Source of the DNA: a virus
Reading direction: 5' to 3' (one strand)
IMG/VR virus record: IMGVR_UViG_3300030107_006156
Span: 1 to 28,114 of that record
DNA length: 28,114 nucleotides
Made by a program: the position numbers and the translations under genes. Below, one piece after another: positions 1-6,658 of the stretch. The notes beneath the pieces are model-generated. The model was not told the DNA's origin. It did no database searches and saw nothing but the letters and a program-made list of their open reading frames with translations. How positions within the stretch are numbered: the stretch's first letter is position 1; each line of letters begins with the position of its first letter.

Positions 1-1328
1 GCGACCCAAGAGACACTTACTTCGGACTTATAACCACCAGAACCGCTACTGGCACCACCTACGACGAAGGCTACCCAGACTACCTCAGAGCGATGCCGGA
101 GCCTGATGCCTTAAACATTGGCTTCCCGAGCGCTACTAACACTTGGGATGTGGAGTCTGGCTTGGAGTTCCAGTGGGTGTTCTCGCTTGACGACGTTACT
201 ACCGGATCCTCGGGTGCTGAAGCATTCTGGGCCTCAGGCTCGCGTGTGCGGGGTGTTGCAATGTCGCAGGTCCACGGATCGTCTTCGGCTATCCTTGAAC
301 TTGGATATAACAGCTTCACTAGCCCATTCTATGGCGGATACGACGGCTTGGATATCACAGAAAAAGAGCCGTTTGGTAATCACGTCATGACCTCAGCCGC
401 AACTGAACAGAATAATTATGCATACTACTCTGTTAGGAGAGGCATTAAGGCGGTTGCAGATCCAGAAGTTGTTGATTGTAACATGATCGCTGCTCCTGGC
501 GTCACTAACCAGAAATTGACCGAGTTCATGATTTCAACTGCTGAGAGTCGTGGTGATGCGATGGCAGTCATAGACATCGAGGATGTTTATACGCCAAAAA
601 CTGAAAGCACCGAGTCTTTCTCTAACAGAGTTGGCAACGTTGACACGGCTGCGAAGCAACTCAAAAGTAGAAATATTAATTCTAGCTATGCTTGCACATA
701 TTACCCTTGGGTCCAGGTGAGAGATTCACTAAATGGCGCAATCCTTTGGGTGCCACCTTCTGTGGTAGCACTGGGCACGTTTGGTTCATCGCAAGCTAAA
801 TCTGAGCTTTGGTTCGCTCCTGCTGGCTTTACAAGAGGCGGACTTTCCGAAGGCAATGCTGGCCTTGCGGTCACTGGAGTCACCGAAAGGCTCACCAAGA
901 AGGATCGGGACACGCTGTATGCTGCTAATATTAACCCGATTGCTTCTTTCCCGAATGAGGGAATAGTCATCTTCGGACAGAAGACACTTCAAGTTACGCC
1001 CTCGGCCCTTGATAGAATCAATGTTCGTAGACTTCTCATATTCCTCAAGAAGAGAATTTCGTTCATTGCCTCGCGCATCCTGTTCGACCAGAACGTGAGA
1101 GCGACGTGGCAAAGATTTAAGTCACAAGTTGAGCCTTTCCTTGGTTCTGTTAAATCAAGACTTGGCCTGACTGAGTTTAAAGTTGTTCTCGATGAGACGA
1201 CCACAACTCCTGACTTGGTTGATCGTAACATCTTGTACGCTAAGATTTTCCTCAAGCCAGCGAGATCGATTGAGTTTATCGCAATCGACTTTGTGATTAC
1301 AAGAACTGGCGCGGCTTTCGAGGACTAA
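1..1328 (+). CDS. Tail sheath protein, C-terminal part (5' end outside window)
   Basis: The reading frame is open from base 3 to the TAA at 1326-1328, so 441 residues are visible and the N-terminus lies upstream; the first ATG at 93 is internal. Sheath subunits polymerise around the tail tube and contract during DNA injection. The C-terminus is the clearest part. It has a segment with NEGIVIFGQKTL, then an Arg-rich stretch with NVRRLLIFLKKRI and FDQN, then PFLGSVKSRLGL, VVLDETTTTPD, a YAKIFLKPARSIEFI strand and the ending VITRTGAAFED. This order is the conserved C-terminal domain of gp18-type sheaths that docks on the tube. T4 gp18 has about 660 residues, so roughly a third is probably missing. 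It is followed one base later by a small gene and then by the tail tube gene, the usual order in myoviruses. Confidence 0.93.
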   Translation, partial: DPRDTYFGLITTRTATGTTYDEGYPDYLRAMPEPDALNIGFPSATNTWDVESGLEFQWVFSLDDVTTGSSGAEAFWASGSRVRGVAMSQVHGSSSAILELGYNSFTSPFYGGYDGLDITEKEPFGNHVMTSAATEQNNYAYYSVRRGIKAVADPEVVDCNMIAAPGVTNQKLTEFMISTAESRGDAMAVIDIEDVYTPKTESTESFSNRVGNVDTAAKQLKSRNINSSYACTYYPWVQVRDSLNGAILWVPPSVVALGTFGSSQAKSELWFAPAGFTRGGLSEGNAGLAVTGVTERLTKKDRDTLYAANINPIASFPNEGIVIFGQKTLQVTPSALDRINVRRLLIFLKKRISFIASRILFDQNVRATWQRFKSQVEPFLGSVKSRLGLTEFKVVLDETTTTPDLVDRNILYAKIFLKPARSIEFIAIDFVITRTGAAFED

Positions 1329-1329
1329 T

Positions 1330-1659
1330 ATGAAACTTAAACTTACAAAAGAAAGAATAAAGAGTATTATTAAAGAAGAGGTGGGCCGTATACAGGAGGC
1401 CGGGTTTGCGTATCACGCAGCCAGACAAGCCGAGATGGGGTCCACTTCTAAGTTTATCGCTTCTGCCATACTTGATGCCTTTGAAGCAAAGGGTATGACT
1501 CTTAGCGAGGAAGATCGATACGAGTATAACGAAGACATTGTGGGAAAACTAGAGAAAAACACAGAGCTACTTGAGTTCTTTGGTTCGCTCATGGATGAGA
1601 TTGAAAGATATCATTCTGATTCGGGCGATATGAAAGACGACAGGGCCTTGGACATTTAA
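1330..1659 (+). CDS. Small hypothetical protein with basic amphipathic N-terminus
   Basis: A 109-residue protein that I do not recognise. The ATG lies one base after the sheath stop, so translation is probably coupled to the sheath gene. The N-terminus MKLKLTKERIKSIIKEEV is an amphipathic Lys/Glu helix. Similar openings (Lys-Ile/Leu-Thr-Lys, then Ile-Lys-Glu-Glu) recur on many unrelated virion-region proteins of marine and environmental phages; that is from memory, not from a search. The rest is acidic and helical with a Glu/Asp-rich C-terminus, and there is no signal peptide, membrane segment or Cys pair. Its place between sheath and tube suggests a virion-associated or tail-assembly role, but this is inference from position only. 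Confidence 0.75.
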   Translation: MKLKLTKERIKSIIKEEVGRIQEAGFAYHAARQAEMGSTSKFIASAILDAFEAKGMTLSEEDRYEYNEDIVGKLEKNTELLEFFGSLMDEIERYHSDSGDMKDDRALDI

Positions 1660-1718
1660 GAAGAACAAATTTGTTTTAGCAACTAATTATTATTGAGCAC
1701 TAAAGGGAGACATAGACA
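1660..1718 (+). other. Gap with AT-rich palindrome and late-type AT motif
   Basis: AACAAATTTGTT (1664-1675) is a perfect 12-base palindrome, too AT-rich for a stable hairpin. CTAATTATTATTGA (1683-1696) resembles sequences at 3452-3466 and 14178-14191 just upstream of other genes, and may be a phage-specific promoter core. No sigma70 -35 box is clear here. Confidence 0.3.
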
Positions 1719-2312
1719 ATGGCAAGTTCAGCAGGTTTTTGGACATCCGCGATGGACCGCGAGCCAAAAAGACAATATAGATTTTTGGTCCGCATTGGTT
1801 CCATGCCTGATGGAGCGACCTGGTATGCCAAAAAGGCTACAAAGCCAGCGATTGAAATCACAACCACGGAACATCAGTTCCTCAACCACACTTTTAAGTA
1901 TCCAGGTAGGGCAAAGTGGAACAATGTTGACATTACCCTTGTAGACCCGGTTAGTCCGGACGCATCGATCAACTTGTCTAGAATCATTTATGAGTCTGGC
2001 TACCAGCCACCTGCTAATGTCAATGACACCACTACGATTTCTAAGGTTAACGCTGTGGCGGCCCTCCAAGGGGTTGTAATTGAGCAGATTGACTCCGCAG
2101 GTAACGCTATTGAGACTTGGTCGCTTAACAATCCGTTTATTACTAATGTTAAGTATGGTGACCTTGGTTACGATGGCGACAGCATGACCGAAGTCACTAT
2201 TACGTTTACCTATGACTGGGCGTCTATTGAAGTTGGACCTGGCCAAGAGTCGGCACAAGGCCCAACAAGCAGAGGTGCTCCCTCTAGAAAATACTGGGCA
2301 GATAGTGTTTAG
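1719..2312 (+). CDS. Tail tube protein (gp19-like)
   Basis: A 197-residue protein recognised as a T4 gp19-type tube subunit, which stacks in hexameric rings to form the inner DNA conduit under the sheath. Supporting features: N-terminal FWTSAMDREPKRQYRFLVRIG, a central TTEHQFLNHTFKYPGRAKW segment, DITLVDPVSPDA, and a C-terminal beta region NPFITNVKYGDLGYDGDSM followed by VTITFTYDWASIE. The helix-strand order and the closing alternating-hydrophobic strand are typical. T4 gp19 has 163 residues, so this one is slightly longer, mainly through a Gly/Ser/Pro-rich tail after residue 175. The start at 1719 has a GGGAG ribosome site about 11 bases upstream. An overlapping frame beginning at 1693 is a shadow. 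Position right after the sheath gene supports the call. Confidence 0.9.
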   Translation: MASSAGFWTSAMDREPKRQYRFLVRIGSMPDGATWYAKKATKPAIEITTTEHQFLNHTFKYPGRAKWNNVDITLVDPVSPDASINLSRIIYESGYQPPANVNDTTTISKVNAVAALQGVVIEQIDSAGNAIETWSLNNPFITNVKYGDLGYDGDSMTEVTITFTYDWASIEVGPGQESAQGPTSRGAPSRKYWADSV

Positions 2313-2315
2313 AGC

Positions 2316-2344
2316 TTGACACTATAGTATTTTCTTGTTATAAT
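2316..2344 (+). promoter_or_regulatory. Consensus sigma70-type promoter
   Basis: TTGACA at 2316-2321, a 17-base spacer, then TATAAT at 2339-2344: both hexamers match the bacterial housekeeping consensus exactly. Transcription would start near 2351, at the very edge of the GAGGTGAT ribosome site (2352-2359) for the TTG start at 2362, giving a leader of only about 11 bases. It lies in the 49-base gap after the tail tube gene and would serve the gp26-like gene and tape measure. Confidence 0.7.
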
Positions 2345-2361
2345 ATTTATTGAGGTGATAA

Positions 2362-3204
2362 TTGTCTAGAGATAATAGTTCGAGAGTTTCTGCTCCTAAT
2401 CTTGATTTACAGCCACCTAAGAAGCAAAACGATTCCTTTAATTTTACTTTGCCAACCACGTTTGTGGAACTACCGTCTAAAGGCAAGTATTACAGTGAGG
2501 ACCACCCGCTTCATGGCGTAGAGAGTGTTGAAATAAAATATATGACGGCGAAAGAAGAGGACATTTTGTCTTCGATTAGTCTTTTGCAAAAAGGTGTCGC
2601 GGTAGATAGAATGCTACAGAGCCTCCTTATCAACAAAGCCCTGGTCCCCAGCGATATGTTGATTGGCGATAAGAATGCGCTTATGGTTGCAGCACGCATA
2701 ACTGGTTTTGGCGAGGAGTATCTTGCTAACGTAACATGTCCAGCGTGTTCCACTAGATCGGAGTACGCGTTTAACTTAAGCAAAACAAAAAATGTATCCA
2801 TAGATGATTTGGATATTCCTGAGGTAGAACAAACTGAGCAAAATACTTTTGTGTTCGAATTGCCAGTGTCCAAAGTTAGAACAGAGGTTCGCCTTTTGGA
2901 TGGTAAAGACGAGCAATATCTGACTAGGCTTAATAACAGTAAAAAAGACAACAATCTCCCCGAAACTCCGCTGACTGATAGACTAAAGATCATTATAGCT
3001 TCAATTAACGGATCGACCATACGCGGAGACATAGAAAAATTTGTAGATCAGATGCCAGTTTTGGACTCTAGGTACCTTCGCGGTATGTACAGCAAAGTTG
3101 TGCCCAATATTGACCTAACACAAGAGTTTACCTGCACTAATTGCAACCATAGAGCGCCCATGGAGGTGCCGCTCACCGTAGACTTTTTTTGGCCTAGACT
3201 CTAA
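2362..3204 (+). CDS. gp26-like baseplate / tail assembly protein, zero-frame product
   Basis: A 280-residue protein starting at TTG 2362, chosen because a strong GAGGTGAT ribosome site ends two bases upstream and no better start exists. It matches by eye the phage family that includes T4 gp26. Features: FVELPSKGKYY near residue 35, a TAKEEDILSS segment near 62, a helical LLINKALVPSDMLIGDKNALM region, an ARITGFGEEY motif, then CPAC at 126-129 and a second pair CTNC at 258-261 that could together bind zinc. In myoviruses this family sits between tube and tape measure, where tail assembly chaperones are encoded. The zero frame ends at TAA 3202-3204, twelve bases after a run of seven T that could allow ribosomes to enter the next frame (3191-3421). 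Whether the protein is structural or an assembly factor is not settled by sequence. Confidence 0.75.
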   Translation: MSRDNSSRVSAPNLDLQPPKKQNDSFNFTLPTTFVELPSKGKYYSEDHPLHGVESVEIKYMTAKEEDILSSISLLQKGVAVDRMLQSLLINKALVPSDMLIGDKNALMVAARITGFGEEYLANVTCPACSTRSEYAFNLSKTKNVSIDDLDIPEVEQTEQNTFVFELPVSKVRTEVRLLDGKDEQYLTRLNNSKKDNNLPETPLTDRLKIIIASINGSTIRGDIEKFVDQMPVLDSRYLRGMYSKVVPNIDLTQEFTCTNCNHRAPMEVPLTVDFFWPRL

Positions 3205-3232
3205 GTATTCCGAAGTTCTTTACGAAGAATTT
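3184..3232 (+). other. Candidate programmed frameshift site (+1 or -2) with downstream hairpin
   Basis: Seven consecutive T (3184-3190) are read GAC TTT TTT TGG in the zero frame. A Phe-tRNA on TTT can re-pair perfectly after moving one base forward or two back. Either move enters the frame that continues GGC CTA GAC from 3191. A stem of eight pairs (3213-3220 with 3225-3232, one G-U) closed on a TACG loop lies 22 bases downstream. A single extra T, by mutation or sequencing error, would give the same picture. Confidence 0.55.
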
Positions 3233-3421
3233 TTTATGCTCAAATATCACGGAAATTGGAATTTTCATGAGGCCTATTCGTTGCCAACACAGATTAGAAG
3301 ATGGTTTATGAAGAGGTTGGTGAAAGAAAAGGAAATGGAGGCAGAGGCTAGGAAAAAGGCACAAAAATCTTCCTCCTCGCAGGCCCCGTACCAAGCAGTC
3401 CAGCACTTAAGACGCGAATAG
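3191..3421 (+). CDS. C-terminal extension frame of the gp26-like protein (probable frameshift product)
   Basis: This frame is open from the stop at 3179-3181 to TAG 3419-3421. Read from the T run it gives GLDSKYSEVLYEEFFMLKYH, then GNWNFHEAYSLPTQIRRWF and a Lys/Glu-rich coiled C-terminus. The first in-frame ATG is 3236, but it has no convincing ribosome site, and the protein-like residues already begin 15 codons earlier. Those two facts favour synthesis as an extension: residues 1-276 of the upstream gene plus 76 more, about 352 in total. The motif of an aromatic/His-Gly stretch followed by a Pro and Arg-Arg-Trp/Phe helix resembles C-terminal halves of tail-assembly proteins in T4-like environmental phages, as far as I can recall. 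It precedes the tape measure by one small gene, the usual location of tail chaperone extensions. Independent initiation at 3236 remains possible. Confidence 0.6.
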   Translation, partial: GLDSKYSEVLYEEFFMLKYHGNWNFHEAYSLPTQIRRWFMKRLVKEKEMEAEARKKAQKSSSSQAPYQAVQHLRRE

Positions 3422-3484
3422 AAAGTTTGTATGCTATTTTGCGGCTGTATACTAATTATAATATGAACTTATAGGAGCGCACTC

Positions 3485-3775
3485 ATGTATATTGATCTAA
3501 ATAACCCCAATGAAGCACAGTTTGAAAACGGCATACGTTCCATACTTGTAGAATCTATGATTGGTGAAGGTATGTCCCTTGATAAGGTAAAAATCAAAGG
3601 CACAAAGAATCAAATAGCTAAGTTCGCTTTGGTTATGGCTGCCGAAAAGAAATATCTAGAAATGATAGACCAGCAAGGGGAAGACTCCCTTATGGCCACC
3701 AAAACAAAAGCTGAGTTGCAGTCCAAGATTGATGATCTTGAGCGAGTTCTTGAGGCCAAGTGGCCTCTGGTGTGA
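3485..3775 (+). CDS. Small hypothetical protein between tail chaperone region and tape measure
   Basis: A 96-residue protein that I do not recognise. The ATG at 3485 follows a good AGGAG site at 3473-3477. Residues 1-35 look like a small alpha/beta start (MYIDLNNPNEAQFENGIRSI, then a GEGMSLDKVKIKG strand). From about residue 40 onward it is a long helix with heptad-like spacing, ending in LQSKIDDLERVLEAKWPLV, so a coiled coil is likely. There is no Cys, membrane segment or signal peptide. It sits immediately upstream of the tape measure gene with a 10-base gap, so a role in tail assembly or as a tape-measure partner is plausible from position only. Confidence 0.75.
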   Translation: MYIDLNNPNEAQFENGIRSILVESMIGEGMSLDKVKIKGTKNQIAKFALVMAAEKKYLEMIDQQGEDSLMATKTKAELQSKIDDLERVLEAKWPLV

Positions 3776-3785
3776 GGTTTAGTCG

Positions 3786-5444
3786 ATGGCAACCAAACAA
3801 GAAACTATAGATAGACTAGTCAGTGAGCTAGGCTATACTGAAGAGCAAGCTAAAGAAATAGTTAAAATTCTGGGCCCTGAGCCTAGTATTATCGCTGACA
3901 CCACGAAGAGCACCCAGTCGGTAAAGTCTTTAACAGATGCGACTGTTGAATTATCCGAAGCTTTCCTTGGGCTCAATAAGTCGAGCGCGGCGTTCTCAAA
4001 TTTCGCGCAATCCAGGAGGCTGCTCGAAGGACTAGACGAGGTTTCTAGGGTTGTCGCTGAGAGATTGCTTTCGGTCGCTGATAGATCGCTTGAACTGAGC
4101 GTGAACACAGAAGAAACCCAAGCTAGTTTTAATAAATTGACTGGGCAGTTGGGTAATTTCAATCAGGCTTTGTCAGAGGGCTTTGTTAGAAACGTCCAGT
4201 TTGGCGGTACACTGCGAGATTCATCTACAGCCCTACAAGCGGTCCTAAGGAATACCACCGAATTTACTAGAATGAGTGGCGACCAGCAGGATGCGCTAGT
4301 TGACACTATGATAGTTTTAGAAAAGTTTGGTGTGAGCCAATTCGCTACGGCAGAAGGCTTTGAGATGATGACTAGGGGCATGGGCATGTCCGACGAAGCT
4401 GCACGCGAAACGTTCCCAAACATGGTTGCTATGGCGGCTGAAATGGGCATGGAAGCTAGTGAACTTACCTCGCAATTCACTAGAAATGCGGATAAATTTG
4501 CTGTTTTTGGGGATCAAGGCGTTCATCACTTTAGAAGGTTGGCGGCTGAGTCTAGAAGATCTGGTGTTTCGATGGAGAACATGGTCAATGTCACAGCCCA
4601 ATTCGATACTTTCACAGGCGCTGCGGATAAAGTACAGGAGCTTAACGCACTCTTGGGGGGCACATATCTTGACACTATTGATATGATGATGACGGTTGAT
4701 CCCACGGAGCGTATGTTAAAAATAAGAAGCGCGGTTGAGGATGCCGGGTTTACCCAAGAAAAAATCTCTGCTATGGGCGAAACACAAGCATATTATTTCA
4801 GAAGCACACTCGCTGAAAGGATGGGGATGTCTGTCCTTGATTTCAATAAGTTGATGTCTGAATCCGGCGAGGAGTTTGCTAAAAATGCAACGGCTGCTTC
4901 TACTAGCCTTGAAGAGCTAGAGGGGGCAACAAAGTTTGGCAGGACCACAGCGGATCAAATTAATATTTTGAAAGACCAAGCAGCAGTGGGAGCCTCCCAA
5001 TTTATCACACCTGTGCGTGAAGTGGCAAAAGAATTTGCCTTAGAAATTACTGAAAATGTGTATGGTCCCATGGCAGAAGAGAACGCAGAATTTTTTGCAA
5101 AACTTGGTCAGGAAGGAGCGGATGGTCTTCGTGGGTTAAAGGATCAAGCAGTGGGTTATGCCGTTGAGTTTAGTGACAGTGTGCGGGAAAACTTGTTTGC
5201 GTCGTTGGAACTTATGAGAGAGTTCGAAACCGAAGCCAGGAAAATAGAGATGTTCTCCGCTCCAACCGCTGGGGCTGCCGGGGCCGCTGCTGCTGCGGCT
5301 GTTCCCGCCTTGACAGGCACTCCTGCGGGCGCTCCGATTACCGTAGAAAATCTACAACTAAAAATAGATGGGAGAGGCTTCCTTAGCCTATTAGACGGTC
5401 AGATCGCAAACGTTGTAATGAGCAAAATTGGATTAGGGGGATAA
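3786..5444 (+). CDS. Tape measure protein (gp29-like)
   Basis: A 552-residue protein, close to the length of T4 gp29 (590), which sets tail length and occupies the tube lumen. It is almost entirely helical, with long stretches of alternating charged and Ala/Leu residues from about 40 to 250. A central block contains QELNALLGGTYLDTIDMMM, then ERMLKIRSAVEDAGF and a YFRSTLAERMGMS helix, which I associate with T4-type tape measures. A C-terminal Ala/Gly/Pro-rich linker (residues about 500-525, with a run of Ala) is followed by a short beta-like end ITVENLQLKIDGRGF. It begins with a UBA-like helix pair (ELGYTEEQAKEIVKILG). It follows the tail chaperone region and precedes baseplate genes, as expected. 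Tail length cannot be inferred safely, because the helical rod boundaries are not clear by eye. Confidence 0.82.
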   Translation: MATKQETIDRLVSELGYTEEQAKEIVKILGPEPSIIADTTKSTQSVKSLTDATVELSEAFLGLNKSSAAFSNFAQSRRLLEGLDEVSRVVAERLLSVADRSLELSVNTEETQASFNKLTGQLGNFNQALSEGFVRNVQFGGTLRDSSTALQAVLRNTTEFTRMSGDQQDALVDTMIVLEKFGVSQFATAEGFEMMTRGMGMSDEAARETFPNMVAMAAEMGMEASELTSQFTRNADKFAVFGDQGVHHFRRLAAESRRSGVSMENMVNVTAQFDTFTGAADKVQELNALLGGTYLDTIDMMMTVDPTERMLKIRSAVEDAGFTQEKISAMGETQAYYFRSTLAERMGMSVLDFNKLMSESGEEFAKNATAASTSLEELEGATKFGRTTADQINILKDQAAVGASQFITPVREVAKEFALEITENVYGPMAEENAEFFAKLGQEGADGLRGLKDQAVGYAVEFSDSVRENLFASLELMREFETEARKIEMFSAPTAGAAGAAAAAAVPALTGTPAGAPITVENLQLKIDGRGFLSLLDGQIANVVMSKIGLGG

Positions 5445-5450
5445 TGATAG

Positions 5451-6326
5451 ATGTCAGACACTTTATTAGATAAGATTACGAATGGTGGTGCTTACGATCC
5501 GGGAAATATATTAGAGTCAAAGGGGCAAAAACTTGAGTTTTACCATGTCCCGTCAATGACGTCCGTTAACTTCCAGGCCATCTTGAAAACCTATAATGAG
5601 ACCTATACTTCCAACTGGACACCCGTCTCTGTTTTTGGTAGGGGTGATCCCATACAAAACTTTCAAGGCACACAGCGTTCCTTGTCGCTGTCATGGGAGG
5701 TCGTGGCATTTAGCCTCGACGGGCAAACTAGCGCAGAAAATAATATGGCTAAGTGCTCCACGCTTGCAAGAATGCTATATCCACAGTATACTGATGTGGG
5801 GAATGCCTCTACAATATCAAAGGCTCCTCTGATTAAGCTTAGATTTTCAAATTTGATCTACGATGGCAACCAGACGTATGGCGCAAGTGCTGCAACAACT
5901 GGTTTATTGGGGGTTATAACTAGCTTGACTTGGACTCCAAACCTCGACTCTGGTTTTTTGGACCCCGACACGAGGCTCTACCCCAAAGTTATAGACTTAA
6001 ATATCAATTACAATGTTCTTCACCAGCATCCTCTCGGTTGGCAGTCTGCTGGCGAATTCTCCTGGGACAAAACTCAGGCTGCTATGGACGATCTGGCGAG
6101 CGGAGAGGGAACCCAAAGACAAGTAGACAAGGCGGGCAAGCAAGATTATCGGGCTAGCAAAAAACACACCACCGCACCACAGTGGATGGGCGGTCAAAAC
6201 TTTCCGTGGAGCCGAGCCCTGTCACCACCTGCGGGTTTACAATTAGGTAGCACAGGCGGTGCAAAAAAGGGCTCCACTGAAGAAATTGTTTCCAATACTG
6301 AAACCGATGGAGCCCTAGACTCATGA
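5451..6326 (+). CDS. Putative baseplate tube-cap / tail-tube junction protein (gp48/gp54-like)
   Basis: A 291-residue protein. The body (residues about 25-195) looks like a tube-fold protein. It contains KLEFYHVPSMTSVNFQAILK, WTPVSVFGRGDPIQNFQGTQ followed by a beta strand RSLSLSWEVVAFSL, then a helix with LARMLYPQYTD, PLIKLRFSNLIYD, GLLGVITSLTWTPNLDSGF and a closing strand PKVIDLNINYNVLH. That alternation of strands and the PQY helix fits the tail-tube/baseplate initiator family (T4 gp48 and gp54), where the last tube ring meets the hub. The C-terminal 90 residues are polar and low in hydrophobics. It follows the tape measure after six bases and overlaps the next gene by four (ATGA). The assignment to gp48 versus gp54 cannot be made by eye. 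Confidence 0.6.
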   Translation: MSDTLLDKITNGGAYDPGNILESKGQKLEFYHVPSMTSVNFQAILKTYNETYTSNWTPVSVFGRGDPIQNFQGTQRSLSLSWEVVAFSLDGQTSAENNMAKCSTLARMLYPQYTDVGNASTISKAPLIKLRFSNLIYDGNQTYGASAATTGLLGVITSLTWTPNLDSGFLDPDTRLYPKVIDLNINYNVLHQHPLGWQSAGEFSWDKTQAAMDDLASGEGTQRQVDKAGKQDYRASKKHTTAPQWMGGQNFPWSRALSPPAGLQLGSTGGAKKGSTEEIVSNTETDGALDS

Positions 6327-6655
6327 GATATAGAAGAAACAAAATAATAAGAAACAAAGAGCCCATTTATGAGGAAGCCCTTGAGAACCGAGGCAAAAAT
6401 TTTGTGCGTCAATACGCATTGCCCAAGTTCAGACGATTGACAAAAGCCCAAATTGCGTCATTGGAAAAAGTGCCCCATGTTTGGTCGGAAGGGGACAGAT
6501 ATTATAAATTGGCTCAATTATATTATGGCGACTCTTCCCTTTGGTGGGTTATAGCCTGGTTCAATAAGAAGCCAACCGAGGCGCATGTTAATTTTGGTGA
6601 CCTGATATATGTACCAATACCCTTAGAGAAGGCTTTGAGTTATTACGGAGTTTAA
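6323..6655 (+). CDS. Baseplate wedge protein, gp53-like with LysM-type domain
   Basis: A 110-residue protein starting at an ATGA overlap with the previous gene. Residues 50-103 form a LysM-like unit: VWSEGDRYYKLAQLYYGDSS, then LWWVIAWFNKKPTEAHV, GDLIYVPIPLEKAL. The pattern of Gly-Asp then Tyr/Leu, a Tyr-Gly-Asp turn, Trp-Trp-x-Ile-Ala, Asn, and the closing Gly-Asp-x-Ile-Tyr-x-Pro is that of T4 gp53 and related wedge proteins, where the LysM-type fold is structural. T4 gp53 has about 196 residues, so this is a minimal form. The first 40 residues are basic (MRYRRNKIIRNK). It sits among baseplate genes, which supports the role. Confidence 0.72.
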   Translation: MRYRRNKIIRNKEPIYEEALENRGKNFVRQYALPKFRRLTKAQIASLEKVPHVWSEGDRYYKLAQLYYGDSSLWWVIAWFNKKPTEAHVNFGDLIYVPIPLEKALSYYGV

Positions 6656-6658
6656 ATA

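Noticed and set aside
1664-1675. Perfect palindrome AACAAATTTGTT followed by T residues, as a terminator
   Set aside because: The stem is almost pure AT with no room for a loop, so it would not form a stable terminator.
1728-2258. 176-residue minus-strand frame
   Set aside because: Antisense shadow of the tail tube gene without ribosome site or motif.
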